Of a stretch of DNA of 64,000 nucleotides, positions 12,101 to 25,301 are shown piece by piece. How positions within the stretch are numbered: position 1 is the first letter of the stretch; every line of letters starts with the position of its first letter. Both the position numbers and the translations under genes were made by a program. Source of the stretch: Rehmannia glutinosa (taxonomy: Eukaryota > Streptophyta > Magnoliopsida > Lamiales > Orobanchaceae); contig CM071928.1 of assembly GCA_016081115.2 (NCBI GenBank), forward strand, positions 84,144,477 to 84,208,476, read 5' to 3'. Below the pieces are notes generated by a model. The model was given only the letters and a program-made list of their open reading frames with translations, made no database searches and was not told the origin of the DNA.

Positions 12101-15100
12101 TGTCCTAGGCCAAAATGGATTGCAAATATTGTTAATTCGAGCTTCTGGATAAACTTACTCCACCCACTTATAAATAGGTTCCTCCAATATTAAGTGTGGG
12201 GTACTTTAAAAATATCTTCACAAATTCAAACAATAACCACACAGACATTTATTTACATTAGAAGAGGAAAATTATACGCAAAGTAGACTTGGCATTGCAG
12301 TTCTTCTCGTTGAGCTTTGCTTTGCTTTGTGTGTGGCTGATGAAATATGTAGTGGCAATTCCAGTAGAAGTTGGTTTTTTAATAGATGGACGACTTTATC
12401 ATTTAAATACTTCATAGATGGATGATACTGTAAAAAGAAATTTATCGTTTTAAAAATGCCTAATAATTGTTTGTTCTTGGTAATATTTCACACATATGGG
12501 CAATATGCATTCTTTTTAAGAGATGCTACTATTTTCCAAATATTTTATTTTAAAATGTAAATAGATTTTAACTTATTAATGGTATACTTTATTGTATATG
12601 CGTAGTAAATGTTTGCATATAGAAAACTAACCATCTTTTAGATAAACAGTACAAGACAGGAGAGAGAGTGAAGGGGTTCCCCTTTATACAAAAGATGATT
12701 GCGTAATTTGACGCAACCTTTTTCTGATTAGCAATTCATCTTTGGCTTTAAAAATGGTTTCTTTATGAAAACTGGAGTGACAATAATATATTAGAACTTC
12801 AAGCACTTAGATTTATCTGTAAGGAAATGCAGAATATTGCTGGGATTAGGCTACTTCCCTACTTTTAGGAATGCTCAGATTTCCATGTTTTGGCTGTAAA
12901 GTTTTTTACATTTTTTGTTTCTAAATTAAGGAGTACCTATGTTTAGAAAGAATAGAGGGTTAAAGCAATGGAATCTTTTGTCTACCTAAAGCCATATCTC
13001 TCCAGAGCATCAAAACTTTCTATTTGCAGCGTTCATAATTATGCTGGATTGTATATCTGATAGCAAATAATGCATCAACCTCCAAGTTATATACTTCACT
13101 CATTCTGCATAAGGGTCTCCATCAGAATATTAATTGATACTTTTAAATCGAATTCAGGGAAAAATGAGTTTTCGCCCGACGAGGATGCACATGTTATAGC
13201 TGATTGTATAAAGGTATTTCCTTGTGGTGGTAGAAATATATGATTTGCAGTTTTTGTTACTGTAGTCAATTGAATGATTTCTTTTGTGATCATGACCAGT
13301 ATGTTCTTCGCGAGTTACCTTCATCACCAGTTCCTGCTTCTTGCTGCAAGGCTCTCCTTGAAGCTTGTCGTAAGTTGTTTTTTCAGTGTTTGTTTTTCCT
13401 TTTCCCTCTTTATTATCTAGTATTTTGTATCTTGGGGTACCAGATAAGAAGAATGGAAAAATAGATGCTTAGAATTGGAAATGTGCATGGATGTCTTCAT
13501 GGAAAATTAATCTGTTGATTAAAAAGGTTTGCATTTCAGAGATAATATAGCAGACTCGTGAATTCATAACTTTCTTCTCTGTATGCCATACTTCTCTGTT
13601 GTGTGTATTTGTTCCATCTGTTCTGTTAGAATGGTGTATCTCGATTCTAAATGGAATTCTTGTACATATTTCTGCATACAACAGAAGGAACACAAACTGA
13701 AATTGGTATATAGAGGTTATTGAACTTGATGTAGCTTCCTTACCAAAAAAAAAAAAAAAAAAAAAAAACTTGATGTAACTCTATTTACTATTTTTCTTTT
13801 CGACTATCTTTCATTTTAGCATAAAATCTTCAAGCTTGAAGCTCTGAGATGCAACTGGATAGCGGACCCTTGAAGACAGTATTTTACATGTCACTCTCCT
13901 GTATTATTGCATAAGAAAAGTATTTCTCCTTTTGTCTGTTAAGAGGCTATTTATAGAATCATAACTTTGGAAATGTATACATGATTCGACCAAATTGGTT
14001 TTGGAACAACCAATACTTGGATTTTCACAACAGAAAAGCAGTCCTGTAAAAGATTAAACAAAAACCCAAATCAAATTAGAAAAGTTCACTAATTTTCACA
14101 ACTAGGATACATTTAACTGGGCGTGCCGGATTTTGAACTTTTGCTATTTGAATAACAATACAATGTAGCTGCACTTAGATCTCCCTTTTATTTATTATTT
14201 ATTAATAATTTGGTTTATTATAACGATTAGGAACTGAACGTAGCATGAGAATAAACGCTGTGCGCTCAGCAATATGTGAAACATTTCCTGAGCCAAATCG
14301 TCGCTTATTGCAGAGGTAATCCAAAATACTGTGTGGCATTTTGATTTCTTTACATCTTTTGATTTGTTACAATAGTACTTTTGTATTTTTCTCCAATCAA
14401 TTTTTTTATTTCCTTCTGTTTTGCATGCCACTTTGTTTCTTGTCTGTCAAATTTTATGAGGTCTGATCTAATAAAGTTCTTTTGTGTATTTCAGTTTCCT
14501 CTTTGCTTTAGAGGACCAAGATGCTATTTTGTATGTTCTCAAAATGTTTATGTCGTTACTGGGAAAACTTACCCCCTCCTTACTCCAAAAGAGCTGAAAG
14601 GATGGGTGTTTTTCCCATTGAATTTTAGTTCTCTTTCTGAGAAGTTGTGCTACAATGTTTGTAGGCTCTTCTTTTCTGCAGGACATGCTGTTTCTGTTGC
14701 ATCTTTGGAACATTTGAAATCATAAATTAATCAATGAACTTCAAATTTCTGTAGAAAGTTTTGTTAGGTTATGCTTTTGTTATCATTTTAGAAATGCACA
14801 TATGCATTTTTCACATAGACGTTTACTTACAGAAAATTCACCTTCTTGTTTGATGAATGCTCTTACTTTATTTATCTTTTCTCTAATCACAAGTAAATGT
14901 TTAATTTCACGCAGTCTCTTCCTTGAGTCTGAGTAATGAAACCATGGTCCACTCTCTGGGCATTTAATTTTTCTTTATTTTTTTACATGTCTATAGTTTT
15001 TTCTTAATATATTGAGTCATGGTCAATTAAATGCATAATAACTTAATATTTTGGAGAAATTTATCTGCAATATTATTCATTATTTTTTCCTTTTCCATAC

Positions 15101-18100
15101 CATTAATGTGAATATCTTGTCTTGTTGTAAAATGTCCTCGTCCATATCATGTAGTAGATCTAGACAAGTATCCTTTCCGGAAATTAGAGAATAGGAATTT
15201 GGCCTCTTAATTTCTTGTCTCTTCTGTTTTAATATTTAGTTGTATTTATATTATGTGGATGGTGATTTGGTGTATTTAAGAGGCAAAATGATTTTGAATA
15301 TGTTAATTGAATTACTTTTATAGGTAGATAACTCATACATGAAAGTGTTAAGGTCTCAGTCTCTGTAAAGAGGTTTAGTGTCTTCCATTAAACATGTCTT
15401 GGATATGGAAAAGATTCTGGATTTTCATCATGTTTTCTTTGCTCCACTGTATCAGAATTCTTATAATGATGCAATCAGTGGCTTCCCATAAGGCAGTGAA
15501 CAGAATGAGCATATCAGCTGTGGCAGCTTGCATGGCTCCCTTACTTCTCCGCCCTCTTCTTGCTGGCGATTGTGATCTCGATAATGATTTCGATGTTGGA
15601 GGTGATGGCTCAGTTCAACTTTTGCAAGCAGCTGCTGCAGCTAATCATGCTCAAGCCATTGTTATAACTTTACTTGAAGAATATGAAAATATATTTGGGG
15701 TATGCCTCATTACTTTGTTGTCATTTTCCAGTTGCATCTTAATGGTGTCACTCTTTCATATTGAACTTTTCTCATAGTGTATCATAGCATATTTTGGCAA
15801 TGTGTTTTGCTTATTGAGTTTTTATTACATCTTGTGGTGAACATTCCCATTCTACACTGAAGACTCAGTTCAATCACATGAGAAATAAGTTTTTTTTAGG
15901 TATATTCATGCTAAAGAAAGTAGTGAAATATCTTCTTTGAATAATGCTGTTTTCTTTATATGCAATAATGTGCTATCAATAATTACTCTGGTTGCTGGTT
16001 TTTGGTGTGGTATGTGATTTTAACCTAAAGATCTGTTTTCAGGATGTTGCCGTAACCCACGAACCCTACACTGATGATTCAGAAGAGAGTGGAAGTGAGA
16101 GTGAGGAAATTACAGATGATGATGATGATAGCTTTGATGATGATGATGATGATGATGATGACGACGTGACTGAAGATTCTAATTCTGAAGTAGACGATGA
16201 TTTTGAGCATGAATCAAGTTCAGCTAGTAGTGAGACTGGTGAAAACAGATATTGTGAAAAGGTTTGTTTTTATTTAACTTCACCTTTTATACAACAAGGG
16301 ATCACAACTATAGATGGCTACAAACTTTTAATGCTCTTTCATTCTTTGTAAGCATACCCAATCCTTCCGCAGAAGTTGTGGAGAGAGTAGAACTTATTTT
16401 CTGCTCGACGTTTGATACTTTACCTTGTGATTCTGTATCATTACTTCTGCCATCTGTTTATCCTTTGCAAAGCACTTCTCTTCTTGGGTGTGCATATTTA
16501 ATATCTCAACTGGATTTTATGAAATATAGTTGGTGTATTGTGCTAACTTGTTTTAGAAATATATTATAGTTTTATAGATCATCCTTTATTTTAGATGTAT
16601 TGATCTCTTCTTTTTCTGGCTTGTTCACTACTTTTATTGTTGAGGCATGACATCATTTCAATATCCGAAGTTTTATATAGGAAGGTGCTGCCCAACTCCA
16701 ATATCAATATGCAATAGGATTTGTAGAAAGTAGTATTCAGGAGGCTTTAGGTTCTTTACATCTTTTTTATTGTTTTTCCTGAACATATTTTCTTGTGCTC
16801 TGCAAGTTTATTTCCCCAAATCCAATGATAGACTGCTGAATATTCAGGTCTCTGAAAGATGCAGTTCTGGGTCCAACTCTCCTCAAGTAGGTGATACTCT
16901 TGAAGACAGCCAAAAGTTGTCACCGGGTCCTCCTCAAACTTCATCACATCAACATGATATCTTAGAAGGAACTGACAATGTTCTGAATCCAGATGATGCA
17001 AAGATCCAATCTAATCACTCAATTGAACTGGGGGCCGATCTTGCTGAAACATCTGTGGTCCAAAGATCTTCTGAGTTATTGCAAGGACCTGTACGCAGTG
17101 TTCGGCGACCCGCTGTTTGGGGACGTACTCCTGTGAGTATATCATTTTGATTCACATGGTGGTACTAACTCTTACTGTATCTAATGCCAACCATTTTTAT
17201 TAGCTCTAAATTGCCCTTCAAATTTATTCACATGTAAGCTTAAAATCAATATTTTGAGCATTAGGTACTTTGATGCTGCCTTTTTTTTCCTTAAATGATT
17301 TTGTCATTGTGACAATTTAATTTTGGAAACATTTCACAAGACTCACTTGATGTGTTTGAGTCCAGGCAAAGAAGAACCTATCCATGGAATCCATTGAACT
17401 TCCTTCTGATGATGAGTAAGTCATTTATTCACCATCAATCAAAATCTGAAACCAATAAACTTTGTTTTCTTTTAAGCTTCTATAAGTTGTTGGATCTGTG
17501 TCAATTGGAGTACTGCTATATTTACGATCTTCCGTGACTGAATGATACAGTAAGGCCAGCCAAATAACTCTCTGCTGCTAACTCTAGCAGAACTAGAATA
17601 TACTGCATCAATTGATATGACCAACAAATTCTCATCTTAAAAACTTCATTCAAATCTGTAGAGAATTTTTTATGATTTTCAAAATTGGCAACATGATGCA
17701 AATCACAACATACTTTCAGAGTCAAGCAAACTTTACGTGTCCAACAACAAAAGTGAGCAAGAATCTTTATACTTAAAAAGAATATGCCTTTAAGTCCAAT
17801 GTTGGGCAGGAACATATCCGATTATTCCCGTACATATTTCTTATTACTCATCAAGTTTAAGATGAAACATGTTGGCAATCAAACAAGAGGGCAAATACTC
17901 AAATATTTTGGATAACCTTTAAACTGGAACACTTTCATAAATTCTTCTTTTTCATTTTCTCTCTGATATTATTTGAATATGGTACTCTTTGCTTCAAGTA
18001 CATAATCACCTATGAGATACTGGGAGGTAAAGGTTCTTTATTTAAATCATCTGCTAGATTGATATTCCTTGTTTCTGGGATGATGGAGGCATTGGCTATA

Positions 18101-21100
18101 TACAGGGTACTCAGATGTGCAATTGGGCTATAAGCAAGAAAAGTACTTGGTAAATTTGGAAGAAGACTAGGTATAGAAAACTTCTGATAAGTTTGAGAGC
18201 CAACAATTTACATTAACGGTTAACCATAGTGTCCCAAGTGTGAGAACCTTTTAAATTTCCAACCGTATCTTTACGGCAAATATTCCCAAATATTCATTTA
18301 GCAGAAATTGTGTTCTATGCTGCTTTAACATAACTTGTTTCAGGAAACAGGGGTCTCTATTTTAATTCGAGCTGTGCTTTTCCCTCGGTGTACGAAATTG
18401 AATATTCTTGTAAATTTAGATGACAATGGTTGCCGTTGGATATTTTGTTTCCACATTAAAAATGCACATATCAATTATTGTGCCATTACTGGCACGCATA
18501 CACCTGCAACATTTTCCTTGTCTTAATTCAAACTTGTTCCACATGGTAATAATAAGAATTTTTCCTTATTATTAGGGCTGAAATCCAAAAGCTCGAGGGT
18601 ATTAAAACAGATTTACAGACCAGAATTTCGAATGAGGTAAGAGCTTGAAGTGTGTGTTTTTTTTTTTTCCTTCCTGAAGTCTGCATCAATCACTGGCTTA
18701 TGTGATAGCTTGATTTTCTTCCATAATAGGCAATGGCAAATTCACTTCTGCAAGATAGTCTAGAGAAGCGGAAGCATGATTTGCATGAACGTCGTCTAGC
18801 TCTTGAAAAAGATGTAAGGACTTCATGAAGAATTTGTATCACCTTTCTTATTCTTTTCTTCTTCTCTCTCTGCCTCTCCTCTCTCTCTTTCTCTTTCTCT
18901 CTCACACACACTATCAATTCTAGACTATCCATGATACTACCAGATGCGAGTTGGTATAATTCCTTTGTCTAAGAGTATTGAATATATGTTTGATCTTGTT
19001 ATACCATACTGTGTAGAATTTTGACATTGTGTAAAAACCAGCTATAGAAACGCTTCGGTATTTGGTTATAGAATAAATAGATCATGTGGCAGGAGACTAG
19101 TTTATCTTCCTTATTATAACGGAATGGGTGGCTTGATTCTTTGTGATAAATGCTATCGGGTACTGAAGCAAGAACAAAAGTAAGTCACCATGATCAGATT
19201 CTATTTTACCAAAACATTGTTTGTGTATGTAGAAAATATATATTTTACATTGGCAGAGAAGTGACATTCAACAACTTCTAAAAATGATATATGATTTTGG
19301 CAACACATGAGGCGCCCATCACTTGGATTTTCAGTAACATCTCATATCGTAACGTAACACTCTCGTGCCTGATCTTTGCTTGAGATGGAGTCTGCTCTGC
19401 ATGCTCTGGGTTAGTTGGGTGCTCTTAGACGTCTGGATGATGGGAAGATTTCAGGGGATAGAAATTATCAGTCAATTGGCTAAAACCTTTGTGGCCTGGT
19501 GTGGATCCCATAGTATTTTCCAACAGATGCCAGCTTAGCTGAACAGCTTACACTTCGTAGCAACTAATAATGACAAAGAGAGCAACTTATCCATTGTTTA
19601 TAATGGACAAAATTATGTTCAAATGACTGGAACTTATCCATTGTTTCTTTCCCTGTTATATTAATGTCTTGATCATTTATATATCTAACCATGCACTTGA
19701 CTTTTTAACATTCAAGTAGCACTCAAGTGGAAATTGCATTGTAGGTGGCAAGGCTGAAAGAGCAGTTACAGAAGGAGATGGATTTGAGGAAGGCACTTGA
19801 AGCTGGACTCAGAAAGTCTCAACTGACTGTGTCTGTTTCATCACTTGTTGATGAAAAGGTTAGATTGCGTCACTGTATCTGGAATTATTTTTCTTTTTGT
19901 CCGTAAATAACCAACTTTAAATTGACTATAGACGAGAGCAGAGCTAGAGGAAATTGCTCAAGCGGAGACAGATGTTACGAATTTAAAGAAGAACGCTGAA
20001 GATCTCGAATTTCAGCTTAATCAACAACGTGAACAAAATTCTAGGATCGGAAATGATATAGGCAATCAACCTCAGCAGAATCCAAATCATCAGCCGAAAT
20101 CGTAAGGATATATTTTTCTTCCTTCAATACTTGTTATGGCGGTTGCCTTACTTTGTACATGATTGTGCATTCTTGGCCTTCCGATGTCTCTCCTCGTTAG
20201 TCGTTTCTGTCCTTACAATACAAAATAACTATATTCTTATAGTGAATCTTGTGTCTTCAAACTGTGTCAAGCTTAATATATTTTTAAGGAAAGTTCAGTT
20301 ATAACCTTGTAAGAATTGCTAGCAGCTCAAATATCTTTTATTGCTATTATTGCATCCTGGCATCTGATGGCATGAATCCGACGCTCAAGAGTGTAACTTC
20401 AACAAAATCGTGCTTTTGTGAAATACAATTTCATATGCTTTAGTGATTATGCATGAGAGTTTGAGTGGTGAAACTTCTGAATAAATATGTAGTTTTGGCC
20501 TCAGTAACAATAGTTGAACTTGGTAGAGGCATTATTAAATTTAAATGATGGTGAATTTGGAAATTGAATAATCTGCATATGCATGACTAGTAACACAGAT
20601 AGATATGCAACTACAAGAATTCAACCGTATAGGGTTTCCATACTCGTGCAGCATCAAAATTATTCGAGGATAGTTAACTGCAACAATCATGAAGTTCCCA
20701 GAAGATTACCCCCATTAAAGAGCTATCATAGACCCAATTCAAAATCGACACCGTCTGCAGATTACCAGCCCAGAATTTATTCGTTTACTAACATGGCCCC
20801 CACCCCTAATAGAGTGTTGTTAACTAAATCCCATAAACTTGGAACTGAAAATTGATTAACATGTTAGGAATAAAGTTTCATAATCCTGTGGACTCATGTA
20901 AAGCTATCTTAAATGTGGACTAACGCATGCAGGACAAAAGATATATTTAACCTCAATGGAACACTCCTCCCTACTTTTGGGACAGCAAGCACACTCCAAT
21001 CCTCTTCTTTACCTTTTTGGAAAATTCATACCAAACTAAGTTATTTATTTATTTATTTATTTTTCTGAAGTGTAAATCACATATTGAGTACTTGTGAGTT

Positions 21101-24100
21101 GTCAAGTTGTGAGCCTGTTTTCACTGTGGGTGCAGGAAGGAGAAACAGAAAGATGGTGGAGTCTTAGCTATCTCAAGTACGTCTGAGAATTTGTCTAGTA
21201 GAAGTAAGGTATACCCGTTTCAGTGACATGGAGTTGATGTTGATTAATATGCATTTTCTGACTTTTTTAGTGATAACCAATAACACATTAGGCTTCTAGC
21301 TGAACATGTCACAATTTTATAATTAAAATTCAAAATGGAGAACTAAGTTTGGTTTCATTAATTACCTGTGGTGATTGCAATCCAGTTACAGCAGTTATTT
21401 TCTAAATAGTAACCACACATGATTATATATTTTTTATCCTATAATGCTAATTTGTCCATGACTTTTAGTCCTATCATTGTGAAACGAGGGTAATTTCTTG
21501 TATGTAGGGATGTCACCACATAAATTGTTGTGTCTAAAATATGATTGTAAAGAAACTTTTCATAGCTCTAAAGAAACTTTCACACGTATTTTTTAATTAA
21601 TGTCAGTACCATAAACATATGTGTGCTTGTTAGCGTATAATCTCAATTGCTTTAGCTATCCTACTTAATTGCACATTTTGATCCATATATCCTAAATAGG
21701 CATTAATTCTTAATGATGATTAAATTTGCAACAGTGAAGTTTCACAGTATTGGTAGTAAACACAAATTTAATGCTGATATCGGATATAGTCCTGGAGACA
21801 TTCTAAATTAATATGTAAAAGAGTAACTTATTACCAATCTGTTATAGTTGTACTTTTACAAGTGCATTTTTTTAAAATTCATCATCTAAATATTGAATCA
21901 AAGTTGAAGTAATGCTATTTCCTATTGTCTTGGATGAAATTATATCTTCAAATTTTCCATAAAATGGTCTTCAACCAACTCAAATAAACATCTTTCTGAA
22001 TTTTGTTGTTTGACCAAAAAAATTTTGTTGAACATTTAAACTGTAATTTTTTTAGCGTACCAGTATGATGTCGTGTAGTAATTTGCTAACTACTTCATCT
22101 TGCAAAGGCTTAGTTACTACTTTATAGATCTAAGACCATGCTCAACTTATGAGGTATGTGACTTTGTAATTTGGACTGGGATATTTGAAACTTGATATTC
22201 TGCAATAACATTTAAATAACATTGTAATAATTGTGAAGATTTCTCTGCTCCATTTTGTGCCAATGGATTTGGAGATATATTTAGCATGCTCTTTTATCTT
22301 TACTTTCTTTATCCTTTTGTTCATCATTTTTTCCTTTTTCGCCATCTATGCATATGCATTTGAAGCCTACTCAAAATCTAATCAGATACATAATATAATT
22401 GAAGGGGTTATTCATTCATACGCATAAGATTTGATAATATCCCCATAAATATTTTGTCGTGATTGGAATTCAAATTTAGCCAGGAAATTTCTTGGCAGTC
22501 GGGAAAAATATCACAGTAGGAAGTAATTTGCATCTGCTTCTGTAGGGATATTGGATATGTGACTACTCAAGTTAACTATCATCTAATTATCTTAGATAAC
22601 ATTGAAGACATGGCATGATATTTCTAAATTTTAGGAACATCAATTGCATTACGTGTTACATAGAGCAATGAACATAACTTGCACCTTTTTCTCTGTATAC
22701 AGAATGATTTCTATTTGGACAAGCCAGAAAATGACAAAGATAAGAAACAAGAGTTTCCATCATCAACAAATATACCATTGCCTGTGAACCAGCAAGCTGA
22801 TGCTACACAAAATCCAAAAGCTGCTGGAAATTTAAACATGACATCAAATGTGGAGTTCAGCACGAATAAGCTTGGTATGACCGTGTCTAGAAAGTCTAGC
22901 ACAAGGGGTGAGGTATGATTTTCTTTTTTTTTCCCTTGTTTCTTTTCATACTAGTTTCATTTCTCCTATTTAAATACAAGATTAGTATTGATGTTTGAAA
23001 TATATCGCCTTGTATACCTTTGGATCTAGGATTGAATAAACGAAATTAACGGTAAGAAATAAATCAAAAGAATCCTTAATATTTTTAAAAATTAATATAA
23101 TATCATGAAAAAGTTGAAAATTGTACAAATTAACAAGGATTTGTAAGAATGCCAAATGATACATATTGAGTGAACTTTAAATCCACCATAATAATTAAAA
23201 ATGATTAATGTAATTGGATACTAAAAGATTTTTTTTTTTTTTGAGAAGGATACTAAAAGATTAGAAATCCTTAACGATTGAAAATTATCCAAACAAGGGT
23301 AAGGGATTTATTGTTATGGATTTAAAATTCGTGACAATTCTCCAATCCAAAGAGATTTATTGTTCTGGATATAAAATACTTAACAATTCTCCAATCCAAA
23401 AGCAACCTTAATGAATAACATTAATAGGATTCAAGATTTACTTCTTCAACCTACACATTCTTCTCTTGGAAGCTAAACTTAATGGAAGAGTATCAGAAAT
23501 CATGATATGTATGTGTGTGTATATGCAAAAATTACTTGCTTACGTCAGTTAGCCCTTTGATATTCATGTCTTTAGCATTGTTTTAATCCATTTGCTTGAT
23601 TTTGATGTTTTTTATTTGGTGGAATGAAAAAGATTAAAATATTAAATTATTTTATGCTTCTTGATTTGGGAATTTTGTTAAATTTGTCTAGATTGTAATA
23701 TAGTTGTAATCATAAATAAAATCGAATTCTATTACATTTCTCATTTCCATATATACAATATGCCAAATTTGGACCGGCAATGCCAAAATGTTTTGCATGT
23801 GTGGGTGGGGGTGGTCTTATATGCATATCTCACGTCAATTATATTCGTTTAGCTCATTGATTTATAGGCAGCGGTATAAGCTAGAACTCTACAACAACAA
23901 ACTAACCCTTAATCCCACTATGTGGGGTTGGCTACATGGATCATATCACGCCATCATTACGGTCATGAATAAGCTAGAACTCTATAGCTATTAAATTATG
24001 TAATACAAAATGAATACGCCCAACTTCATTTTTTAGGTTATATTAACATTCGTACAAACAGTTCTAACTTCCAGTTAGTGCAAGTTTTTGTCACTGAAAA

Positions 24101-24516
24101 TATATTTGTATTTGTATGATAGGGCACTAATTCTACAACTTCTGCTCTGTCAAAGCTGACCAACAGACTTAACTTCTTAAAGGAACGGCGTTCACAAATG
24201 GCATCTGAGCTCATGGATAAAGCTCGGAGTTCAAGTCAGCCTGTCCAAAACCTGCCTGTCCAAAACCTTGAACAATGTGCAGGATCAGAACGCGTCGTCA
24301 GTTGGTAGAAAATTTGGATAACCATCAAGAGTCCAAAGGACAATCCTCGGAAAAACTCGAGAAACAGAGAACAATGAAAGTTTATATAATCCGAATGCCC
24401 AAAAGCTCCAACATGCTGATACATCCGAAGGGCTCCCAAACGTGGACCGAGGAAAATCTAGAAGCTTCCCGGATAAAGGTCATTCTAAATTTCCTCCCAG
24501 AACTCATTCTAGATGA
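4775..24516 (+). CDS. PHGAP: PH-domain Rho (ROP) GTPase-activating protein, REN1/PHGAP type
   Basis: This protein inactivates plant ROP GTPases by stimulating GTP hydrolysis and is recruited to membranes by its PH domain. Exons: 4775-4810, 4941-5018, 5837-5873, 7289-~7375, 7816-7886, 8013-8091, 8558-8702, 9469-9588, 11187-11264, 13158-13213, 13300-13369, 14231-14315, 15456-15699, 16043-16261, 16848-17132, 17366-17415, 18576-18636, 18730-18813, 19745-19858, 19932-20101, 21136-21208, 22703-22912 and 24123-24516. Order of domains: a Gly/Pro-rich N-terminus; a PH domain (YKSGPLF...GWTSWKKRWF...DLHEWKTAL); a RhoGAP domain with the arginine finger in GILRQ and ELPSSPVPASCC; an acidic Asp-rich linker; and a C-terminal coiled coil (RLKEQLQKE, AELEEIAQAE) ending near LSKLTNRLNFLKERRSQM. 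The wording matches PHGAP1/2 more closely than REN1 proper. Two missing bases in the last exon (near 24308 and 24374) shift the frame; read through, the protein ends at TGA 24514-24516. All other exons join in frame. Confidence 0.9.
5019..5836 (+). other. PHGAP intron 2
   Basis: A non-coding intron. The short open frames in it are read-through from the Gly/Pro-rich exon or chance. Confidence 0.7.
5874..7288 (+). other. PHGAP intron 3
   Basis: A 1.4 kb AT-rich intron separating the two halves of the PH-domain start (YKSGPLF / GWTSWKKRWF). No other feature is seen. Confidence 0.75.
9054..9102. repeat. Compound (CT)n(AT)n microsatellite
   Basis: An uninterrupted CT dinucleotide tract passes into an AT tract, inside a PHGAP intron. 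It is probably length-polymorphic. Confidence 0.9.
9589..11186 (+). other. PHGAP intron between the PH and RhoGAP domains
   Basis: A 1.6 kb intron with a short TATATA tract near 10240. No gene or clear mobile element is seen. Confidence 0.7.
11768..12230 (-). mobile_element. Degenerate TRIM/LTR-type retroelement in a PHGAP intron
   Basis: The segment contains ACTCTGATACCA (12021-12032). This is the reverse complement of the TGGTATCAGAGT primer-binding site (initiator tRNA-Met type) used by many plant Copia and TRIM elements. It begins near TGTTACGCCCCAGGCCC, which resembles a common LTR start. No gag or pol is present, so it is a miniature or relic element in antisense orientation. The outer boundaries are uncertain. 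Confidence 0.45.
12231..13157 (+). other. PHGAP intron, remainder
   Basis: AT-rich intron sequence between the retroelement relic and the SPDEDAHVIADC exon. Nothing else is recognisable. Confidence 0.6.
14316..15455 (+). other. PHGAP intron inside the RhoGAP domain
   Basis: A 1.1 kb intron between the NRRLLQR exon and the ILIMMQSVASHKAVNR exon. The open frames here do not resemble known proteins. Confidence 0.75.
16119..16165 (+). repeat. In-frame GAT repeat coding for poly-aspartate
   Basis: A run of GAT (and GAC) codons within the PHGAP acidic linker encodes about 16 Asp with one SF interruption. Family members have an acidic linker here, but a pure GAT tract is prone to length change. 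Confidence 0.9.
20102..22702 (+). other. PHGAP introns flanking the small exon 21136-21208
   Basis: Two long AT-rich introns (20102-21135 and 21209-22702) around a 73-nt exon coding for KEKQKDGGVLAISSTSE. I see no embedded gene or intact element. Confidence 0.65.
23892..23968 (-). mobile_element. 5'-truncated RTE-type LINE 3' end with 16-bp target duplication
   Basis: A 77-bp insertion starting CAACAACAAAC and containing 'AATCCCACTATGTGGGGTTGG'-like sequence, the conserved 3' terminus of plant RTE LINEs in reverse orientation with its (TTG)n tail. It is flanked by perfect copies of ATAAGCTAGAACTCTA at 23876-23891 and 23969-23984. It lies in the last PHGAP intron. Confidence 0.7.
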
Positions 24517-25056
24517 TGCATGCTCACATGGAATTTACAATATATCTTTGCGTTACGCAAAACGCTCCAAGTTCAGATAATGAGGATGGTGAGCAAGCTT
24601 CTCATACAAATTCACAGGGTATGGCATTTCAACGACCAAGTGAAACGACTTTGTACACATTCGTTAATCTTATTGAGGGAAAAATTGAATTAGTTTAAAA
24701 TTTTATTGTAGTAAATATTCTTGTTTGGAGAAGAAATTTTTGTTTTGGATGTGTAATTACATAAAAATTTGACACGCACAATAACATTTTTTTATGTCAT
24801 TGTCATAAATTAGTTAAAAATTTCGAAGATTTGATCTGGAATAAAATGCAGCCAAAATTATTGCTCATTGTTTCAATTTTGTGTTGGTGCCAATATTAAC
24901 TATACTCATGTTGTGAAAAATGATATATATTAGTGGTGGCTAAGGGCTTAAACGGCAATGGCAATATTGTCTTTGTATATAGAAACAGCTTTCAATCTAT
25001 ATGAGTAGCGTGTATTTTTTCTAATTTTATTTCTATACAAGTTTGTACCATTTGCT

Positions 25057-25282
25057 AAAGGATGAACCTCATCCCCGAGGCACCCATCGCCGCCCCTGAG
25101 AGCCGTGGAAGAGATGAATCAAGGATATACCTCAACGAATTAGGGTCATGAGTTGTTCACCACACAAGAAATTTTCCTCCACTCTGTTACTGGGGAGATT
25201 CGAACATCTACGCTGCGGTCTGGTGCCAAAGAAGCGGACATCACATCAACCAAGTCCTTTACTGGGTCGAGTTATGCCCGGG
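25057..25282 (-). mobile_element. tRNA-derived SINE with perfect 19-bp target duplication
   Basis: A 226-bp insertion bracketed by identical CAAGTTTGTACCATTTGCT at 25038-25056 and 25283-25301. On the minus strand it carries an RNA polymerase III B-box-like GTTCGAATC and, upstream of it, an A-box-like AACTCGACCCAGTA. It ends ...TTCATCCTTT, a short T-rich tail as in plant Au-like SINEs. It has no open frame. The family name is not established. Confidence 0.7.
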
Positions 25283-25301
25283 CAAGTTTGTACCATTTGC
25301 T

